Source of the DNA: Verrucomicrobiota bacterium
GTDB lineage: Bacteria > Verrucomicrobiota > Verrucomicrobiia > Opitutales > UBA953
DNA length: 9,939 bases
NCBI GenBank assembly: GCA_005798925.1
Contig: SYID01000130.1
Location: 1 to 9,939, forward strand
Direction of reading: 5' to 3'
Shown here: positions 5,915 through 9,939 of the stretch, piece after piece
How the letters are laid out: each line of letters begins with the position of its first letter
How positions within the stretch are numbered: the first letter of the stretch is position 1
Notes under the pieces: model-generated
What the model was told of the DNA's origin: nothing
Database searches by the model: none
Seen by the model: the letters and a program-made list of their open reading frames with translations, nothing else
Position numbers and translations under genes: made by a program

Positions 5915-6931
5915 TTAGTCTCGACCGCTCCAGCGGGAGGAATTGGCGAGGATCTTGCCGGTGCCGTTCACCACGGCGCAGAGCGGGTCTTCGGCGACGA
6001 ACACCGGCAGACCGGTCGCCTCGGAGATGGCGCGGTCGATCTTACGGATCAGCGAACCGCCCCCGGCGAGGACGATGCCGCGGTCGACGAGGTCGGAGGA
6101 AAGCTCCGGCGGGATACGTTCCAGCGAGCCCTTCACGGCTTCGATGATCTGGTTGATGTTGTCGGCCATCGCCTCGCGGACCTCCTGCGAAGTGAGGTGC
6201 AGCTGCCTGGGCAGGCCGGTCACGTTGTCGCGCCCCTTGACCTCGAAGGTGAGCTCCTGCTCGAGGGCGTAGGCCGAGCCGATCTTGATCTTGATCTCCT
6301 CCGCCGTGCGTTCGCCGATGATCAGGTTGTAGGAATTGCGGATGTACTTGATGATCGACATGTCGAACTCGTCGCCGCCGACGCGGATGGAACGGGCGTG
6401 GACGATGCCGCCGAGCGAGAGGACGGCGACCTCGGTCGTGCCGCCGCCGATGTCGACGATCATGGATCCCGTGGGCTCCTCGACCGGCAGGCCGACGCCG
6501 ATGGCGGAGGCGACGGGCTCGGGGATGGTGATGACGTCGTCGGCGCCGGCGCGATAAGCAGAGTCCATGACGGCGCGACGTTCGACGGCGGTGATGCCGA
6601 AGGGCACGGCCACGACGACGGTCAGGTTGGTGAAGAGGGACTTGCGGGCGACCTTGCCGATGAAGTAGCGGAGCATGTGCTCGCTGATCTCGAAGTCGGC
6701 GATGACGCCGTCCTTCATCGGGCGCAGCGCCTGGATGTCGCCCGGAGTGCGCCCGAGCATCATGCGCGCCTCGTTGCCGACGGCGATGGGCTTGCGCGTG
6801 CTCGTGCGGATGGCGACGACGGAAGGTTCACGCAGGACGACCCCGCGGTCCTTGAGGAACACGAGGGTGTTCGCGGTACCGAGGTCGATGCCGATGGCTT
6901 GATTGAATAGCCCGGGGAAGCGCTTGAACAT
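5915..6931 (-). CDS. mreB: Rod shape-determining actin homologue MreB
   Basis: MreB is the bacterial actin that forms membrane-bound filaments and directs the elongation complex. The 338-residue protein has the actin-fold ATP-binding motifs in order: phosphate 1 IDLGTANT (15-22), phosphate 2 DIGGGTTEV (160-168) and adenosine motif LAGGGS (298-303), plus the typical segments LREPSVVAI and PEPVASAIG. Start choice: the frame stays open for 73 more codons upstream, but MFKRFPGLFNQAIGIDLGT is exactly the usual MreB N-terminus, so the ATG at 6931 is chosen. AAAGGA lies about 16 bases upstream, too far for a good ribosome binding site. It is the first gene of the mreB-mreC-mreD-PBP2 operon, with a candidate promoter at 6951-6981. 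Confidence 0.98.
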   Translation of the reverse strand: MFKRFPGLFNQAIGIDLGTANTLVFLKDRGVVLREPSVVAIRTSTRKPIAVGNEARMMLGRTPGDIQALRPMKDGVIADFEISEHMLRYFIGKVARKSLFTNLTVVVAVPFGITAVERRAVMDSAYRAGADDVITIPEPVASAIGVGLPVEEPTGSMIVDIGGGTTEVAVLSLGGIVHARSIRVGGDEFDMSIIKYIRNSYNLIIGERTAEEIKIKIGSAYALEQELTFEVKGRDNVTGLPRQLHLTSQEVREAMADNINQIIEAVKGSLERIPPELSSDLVDRGIVLAGGGSLIRKIDRAISEATGLPVFVAEDPLCAVVNGTGKILANSSRWSGRD

Positions 6932-7200
6932 CAGGGTCGTGGTGGTTTCCTTTATGAACAGTTTATTCACAGCATAGTCAAACGAAACTTCGGCCGCCAA
7001 GGCCTCGCCCTGGCCGCCATAAGATTCATCCAGACAGCGACATAGGCCGGCTGGACGGCCTGACCGCCTGCGCTGTTCACAACCGGGTCCGCCGGACGGC
7101 GCCGCCCCACCGGCGACTCTGCGAGAAGGACTGCCGCGCATCACCCGCATGAAACTTGCGACCTGTCCGGAGACTCATAGACCAACATCACCCCAACCCC
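6932..7200. other. Intergenic spacer between mreB and the oxidoreductase (divergent)
   Basis: This 269-base region separates two divergent genes and should hold both promoters. The mreB-proximal part (about 6950-6990) is clearly richer in A/T than the surroundings and holds a candidate mreB promoter and an imperfect dyad, TGAA-N7-TTCA (6955-6969). The middle is GC-rich, with short repeats of GGCCGCC but no convincing long inverted repeat. The part before 7200 (CATAGACCAACATCACCCC) has no Shine-Dalgarno sequence and no good promoter that I can see. I find no RNA gene or small ORF with support here. Confidence 0.6.
6951..6981 (-). promoter_or_regulatory. Candidate sigma-70-type promoter for the mre operon
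   Basis: On the minus strand a good -35 hexamer TTGACT (6981-6976) is followed by weak -10 candidates: TTCATA at 17 bases spacing (6958-6953), or CATAAA at 19 bases (6956-6951), which matches TATAAT better. The AT-rich setting and the position just upstream of mreB support it. The -10 is poor, so confidence is limited. Transcription would start about 15 bases before the mreB ATG, giving a very short leader. Confidence 0.35.
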
Positions 7201-8601
7201 ATGACACCCCAGCTCGACCGTCGTTCCTTCCTGCGTCAGACCGGCATGGCCGCCGCGGCCATCGCCGTCACCGGCTGCGCCGCTTCTTCATCGTCCGGCC
7301 GGGCTCCGGCGGTCACCTCGACGCCCACGCCGAGCCGGAAGCTCAACCTTGCCGCCGTCGGTTTCGGCGGGGTCGGCCGCAGCAACGTGCGGAATTCCGC
7401 CGACGAGAACATCGTCGCGCTGTGCGACCTCGACCTCGGTCGCTGCGCCGGGACGATCAAGGACTTCCCGAAAGCGGCGCTCTTCACCGATTTCCGTAAG
7501 ATGCTCGACCAGCGGAAGGACATCGACGGGGTCATCATCGCGACCCCGGACCACTCGCACGCCTACATCGCCATGGAGTGCATGCGCCGCGGCAAGCACG
7601 TCTACGTCCAGAAACCGATCTCGCACTCCGTCTTCGAGGCCCGCATCCTCACCGAGTCGGCCCACAAGTACAAGGTCGTGACCCAGATGGGCAACCAGGG
7701 CCATTCCGGCGAAGGCATCCGCCAGGTCACCGAATGGATCGCCGCCGGCCTTCTCGGCAAGGTGCGCGAAGTCCATGCCTGGACCAACCGTCCGATCTGG
7801 CCGCAGAGCAGCGAGATGGATCGCCCGACCGAGGCGCAGAAAGCCCCCGAAGGCATGGACTGGGATCAGTGGTGCGGCCCCGCGCCCTTCCGTCCTTTCC
7901 ACGCCTCCTACCATCCGGGCAAGTGGCGGGCCTGGTGGGACTTCGGCACCGGTTCCCTCGGCGACATGGGCTGCCATATCATCGATCCGGCCTTCATGGC
8001 GCTCGACCTGCGCTACCCGATCAGCGTCGAAGGCAACGTGTCCACGGTCTTTGAGACCTTCGGCAAGAAAGTCACCGGCAAATTCGAATCCTACCCGCGT
8101 TCCTCGGTCGTGCGCTTCAAATTCCCGGCCCGCGGCGAGATGCCGCCCGTCACCCTGACCTGGTGGGACGGCGGCCTCATGCCCCCGCGTCCCGATGAGC
8201 TCGAGGATGACATGCCGTTCGGCGACCCGAACGGAGGCTGCCTCTTCATCGGCGACACGGCCAAGCTCGTCTGCGGCTGCTACGGCCTCAATCCGCGCAT
8301 CCTCAACCCCGACCTCCGCGAAGAGTCGAAGAAACTCGCCAAGACGATCCCCCGCATCCCGGGCAATTCTTCCGGCCATGAGAAGGACTGGATCCGGGCC
8401 TGCAAGGGCGGTCCGGCCGCGTCATCGAACTTCGACTACTCCGGCCCGCTCTCGGAGATGGTGCTCATGGGCAACCTCGCGTCGCGCTACCCCGACCGCA
8501 AGCTGCTCTGGGACGGTCCGCAGATGCGCGTGACGAACGACAAGGACGCCGACGCCTACGTCCGCCGCGAATACCGCAAGGGCTTCGAACTCGGCACCTG
8601 A
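7201..8601 (+). CDS. Tat-exported, probable lipoprotein, Gfo/Idh/MocA-family NAD(P)-dependent oxidoreductase
   Basis: The 466-residue protein begins with a twin-arginine signal (DRRSFLRQTG, residues 6-15) and a short hydrophobic stretch ending VTGC, a lipobox with C26. Export as a folded protein and lipid anchoring are therefore likely. The Rossmann fold starts at about residue 48 with AVGFGGVG (GxGxxG at 54-59). The family's catalytic-lysine motif appears as VQKP (K138) instead of the commoner EKP. GDMGCHIID (254-262) supplies the conserved His259. The C-terminal alpha/beta substrate domain follows. Relatives oxidise or epimerise sugars and inositols, often with bound cofactor in secreted forms; the substrate here cannot be deduced. 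The ATG at 7201 is chosen because it gives a clean Tat signal; a TTG at 7156 would add 15 atypical residues. It is monocistronic and converges on uppP with a 7-base gap. Confidence 0.93.
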   Translation: MTPQLDRRSFLRQTGMAAAAIAVTGCAASSSSGRAPAVTSTPTPSRKLNLAAVGFGGVGRSNVRNSADENIVALCDLDLGRCAGTIKDFPKAALFTDFRKMLDQRKDIDGVIIATPDHSHAYIAMECMRRGKHVYVQKPISHSVFEARILTESAHKYKVVTQMGNQGHSGEGIRQVTEWIAAGLLGKVREVHAWTNRPIWPQSSEMDRPTEAQKAPEGMDWDQWCGPAPFRPFHASYHPGKWRAWWDFGTGSLGDMGCHIIDPAFMALDLRYPISVEGNVSTVFETFGKKVTGKFESYPRSSVVRFKFPARGEMPPVTLTWWDGGLMPPRPDELEDDMPFGDPNGGCLFIGDTAKLVCGCYGLNPRILNPDLREESKKLAKTIPRIPGNSSGHEKDWIRACKGGPAASSNFDYSGPLSEMVLMGNLASRYPDRKLLWDGPQMRVTNDKDADAYVRREYRKGFELGT

Positions 8602-8608
8602 GCAGGCC

Positions 8609-9574
8609 TCACTTCAGCGCGAGGAACGCCAGGATCGTGCCGCCTAAGGCGATACGATACCAGGCGAACACGCCCAGACCGCGGCGCGACACATACCCGA
8701 CCAGCCATTTCACGGAGACGAAGGCCGTGACGGCGGCCACGAGCAGGCCGACGCTCGCCGGGCCGGCAGGGTAGACCTGGGTGAGCGCGGGCCCGAGCGA
8801 CCACATCTTGTAGACCGAAGCGGCGGAAAGGGTGAGCAGGCCGACGAGGAAGGAGAACTCCGTGGCCGCCGCATGGGAAAGACCGGCGACTCGGCCGCCG
8901 AGGATGGTCGCGAGCGAACGGCTCGTGCCCGGGATCAAAGCGAAGCACTGGCACAGACCGACGGTCAGCGCCGGACGCCAGCCGATCGCCGCGACCTCGT
9001 CGGCGGACTCGGCGGCCTTCTTCGGCAGCAGATATTCGGCGACCAGGATGACCAGACCTCCGAAGAGCAGGGCGGCCGCCACGACTTCGACCGAGAAGAG
9101 GTAGGCCGCGATGATGTCCTTGAACAGGAAGCCGAGCAGGGCGGCGGGCAGGAACGCGACGATGATCGCGGAGGCGAGGGAGATGGACTGGCCGTCGCCA
9201 CGGCAAAGCCCCGTCATCACGCCACGCACACGTCCGAAGAACGCGACGAGCACGGCGAGGATCGCGCCGAGCTGGATGATGACGATGTAATCATCGGCGA
9301 CCCGTTCCATCGAGACCGCGCGGCCCTTGCGATCGGTGACGCCCGACACGGTGACATCGGCGAACTTCGGGACGCCGAGCAGGCTGTCACTGAGGATCAT
9401 GTGGCCGGTCGAACTCACCGGCAGGTATTCCGTGACGCCTTCGACCGTACCGGTGACGAGGGCGCGAGAATAGGTGAACTCACGTCGCATTTCTTCAGGC
9501 GGCACCGTCGGACCATAACCTGCGAAAGCGGGCAGGGAGGACAGCAGCCACAGACCGAAGGCGAGACGAAGCAT
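8609..9574 (-). CDS. uppP: Undecaprenyl-diphosphate phosphatase (BacA/UppP type)
   Basis: This integral membrane enzyme dephosphorylates undecaprenyl diphosphate, recycling the lipid carrier for peptidoglycan and other envelope polymers; overexpression is known to give bacitracin resistance. The two signature regions are present: EGVTEYLPVSSTGH at 45-58 (E45, E49, S55 and H58 matching E. coli E17, E21, S27 and H30) and PGTSRS at 215-220 (R219 matching R174). The rest is hydrophobic, with about seven or eight membrane segments. The ATG at 9574 gives 321 residues, versus about 273 in E. coli. The extra length is a signal-peptide-like N-terminus (MLRLAFGLWLLSSLPAFA) and an insert of about 20 residues at 68-92. 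A start 12 codons upstream would put a charged, unlikely tail first. No clear ribosome binding site. It is divergent from trpB, 102 bases away. Confidence 0.95.
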   Translation of the reverse strand: MLRLAFGLWLLSSLPAFAGYGPTVPPEEMRREFTYSRALVTGTVEGVTEYLPVSSTGHMILSDSLLGVPKFADVTVSGVTDRKGRAVSMERVADDYIVIIQLGAILAVLVAFFGRVRGVMTGLCRGDGQSISLASAIIVAFLPAALLGFLFKDIIAAYLFSVEVVAAALLFGGLVILVAEYLLPKKAAESADEVAAIGWRPALTVGLCQCFALIPGTSRSLATILGGRVAGLSHAAATEFSFLVGLLTLSAASVYKMWSLGPALTQVYPAGPASVGLLVAAVTAFVSVKWLVGYVSRRGLGVFAWYRIALGGTILAFLALK

Positions 9575-9636
9575 GGGGCGACCATTAGGCTCACGGCCGT
9601 GCCGGGGCAAGGAAAGCCGTCAAAAGCCCTTGTCGC

Positions 9637-9665
9637 TTGCCCTTGGGTAAGGTTCTCGCTTTATG
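9637..9665 (+). promoter_or_regulatory. Weak candidate promoter for trpB
   Basis: TTGCCC (9637-9642) and TTTATG (9660-9665) are spaced by 17 bases, and the second hexamer lies 11 bases before the trpB ATG. The match to the -10 consensus is poor and the leader would be very short. No leader peptide or attenuator hairpin is visible in the 102-base spacer, which must also hold the uppP promoter. Confidence 0.2.
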
Positions 9666-9676
9666 CAGGCATCACC

Positions 9677-9939
9677 ATGTCGGCCTCCAGCCTCATCCCG
9701 ACCACTGAACCTCGCTTCCGCGTGCCGGACGCCCGCGGCCGTTTCGGTCAGTTCGGCGGGATGTACGTTCCGGAGACGCTGATGACCCCGCTCCTGGACC
9801 TGACCAAGGCCTATGACGAGGCCCGTCGCGATCCGGCTTTCCAGCAGGCCTTCGCGGACATGCTCCGCGACTACGCCGGCCGCCCGACGGGACTCTATCA
9901 CGCCGAATCGCTGACCAAGCACGTCGGCGGCGCCCGCAT
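9677..9939 (+). CDS. trpB: Tryptophan synthase beta chain, N-terminal part (runs off window)
   Basis: The first 87 codons of trpB are present. The PLP-dependent beta subunit makes tryptophan from indole and serine in complex with TrpA. The N-terminus has a short variable lead, then the hallmark GRFGQFGGMYVPETL (residues 21-35), the helix TPLLDLTKAYDEARRDPAF, and the GRPTGLYHAESLT segment before the catalytic-lysine region, which lies beyond the window. The position after GRPT is Gly, where Pro or Ala is more usual. The ATG at 9677 fits family N-termini; only a weak AGG precedes it. The gene is not preceded by another trp gene here: upstream is divergent uppP, so trpB may head a trpB(A) unit that continues to the right. 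Confidence 0.95.
   Translation, partial: MSASSLIPTTEPRFRVPDARGRFGQFGGMYVPETLMTPLLDLTKAYDEARRDPAFQQAFADMLRDYAGRPTGLYHAESLTKHVGGAR

Noticed and set aside
5024..6910. Long open frame (about 628 codons) on the plus strand opposite mreC and mreB
   Set aside because: It is antisense to two clear genes, rich in Asp, Gly and Ala, and has no domain signature; a composition artefact.
6955..6969. Imperfect dyad TGAA-N7-TTCA upstream of mreB as a possible repressor site
   Set aside because: Only four bases per arm match and no known operator fits. It may be chance within an AT-rich promoter patch.
6932..7150. 73-codon upstream extension of the mreB frame
   Set aside because: The added residues are Arg/Gly/Ser-rich and unlike any MreB N-terminus. 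The ATG at 6931 gives the standard beginning, and the extension covers the likely promoter.
7156..7200. TTG start that would lengthen the oxidoreductase by 15 residues
   Set aside because: The ATG at 7201 places the twin-arginine motif at residues 6-15, as usual. The extension would bury it behind a polar tail.
7288..8379. Open frame of 363 codons on the minus strand opposite the oxidoreductase
   Set aside because: It is the complement of a clear Gfo/Idh/MocA gene; no start signal or recognisable domain.
9575..9610. 12-codon upstream extension of uppP
   Set aside because: It places a charged stretch ahead of a typical hydrophobic signal-like N-terminus beginning at the ATG at 9574.
9880..9900. 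Gly after GRPT in TrpB, where Pro or Ala is commoner
   Set aside because: This position varies in the family and the flanking residues are normal; not enough to claim altered function.
1..9939. Search for insertion sequences, CRISPR arrays, phage genes or a defence system
   Set aside because: I saw no transposase, integrase, regularly spaced repeat or defence-type domain. The tRNA repeat is explained by paralogous tRNA genes, and nearly all coding space is taken by housekeeping genes.

Overview
This is a GC-rich bacterial chromosome segment from a Gram-negative-type, rod-forming organism. A Verrucomicrobiota (Opitutae-like) origin is my best inference. It rests on the single-operon MreB-MreC-MreD-PBP2 arrangement, a twin-arginine Gfo/Idh/MocA oxidoreductase of the kind abundant in Planctomycetota and Verrucomicrobiota, and the general look of the proteins. 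No rRNA or other decisive taxonomic marker is present, so the assignment is soft.

Layout. The left edge (1-203) holds two tRNA genes on the minus strand: one cut by the window edge and a complete tRNA-His(GTG). Next on the minus strand come a short RlmB-type SpoU rRNA methyltransferase (260-823) and aspartate-semialdehyde dehydrogenase, asd (831-1850). Divergent from asd, and overlapping it at the start codons, is a YkuD-type L,D-transpeptidase on the plus strand (1844-2404). It runs head-on into the end of a four-gene minus-strand operon, mreB-mreC-mreD-PBP2 (6931 down to 2401). The two convergent stop codons sit in one TTAA palindrome. An AT-richer spacer (6932-7200) separates mreB from a divergent plus-strand gene for a Tat-exported, probably lipid-anchored Gfo/Idh/MocA oxidoreductase (7201-8601). 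That gene converges on uppP (8609-9574, minus). The right edge is the 5' end of trpB (9677 onward, plus).

How the genes fit together. Much of the window serves the cell envelope. Asd feeds diaminopimelate synthesis, UppP recycles the undecaprenyl carrier, MreBCD with PBP2 form the elongation machinery, and the YkuD protein would make or edit L,D-crosslinks. The oxidoreductase, the methyltransferase, the tRNAs and trpB are not obviously linked to this theme.

I see no mobile element, CRISPR array, phage gene or defence island. The most notable points are a tRNA-His gene without the usual G-1/C73 identity pair, an L,D-transpeptidase with a changed active-site motif and no export signal, a 10-nt sequence matching the 16S rRNA anti-Shine-Dalgarno region in the asd/L,D-transpeptidase divergent start region, and a hairpin directly before the mreC start codon. 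I found no convincing undescribed multi-gene system; the region is largely core housekeeping with unusual details.
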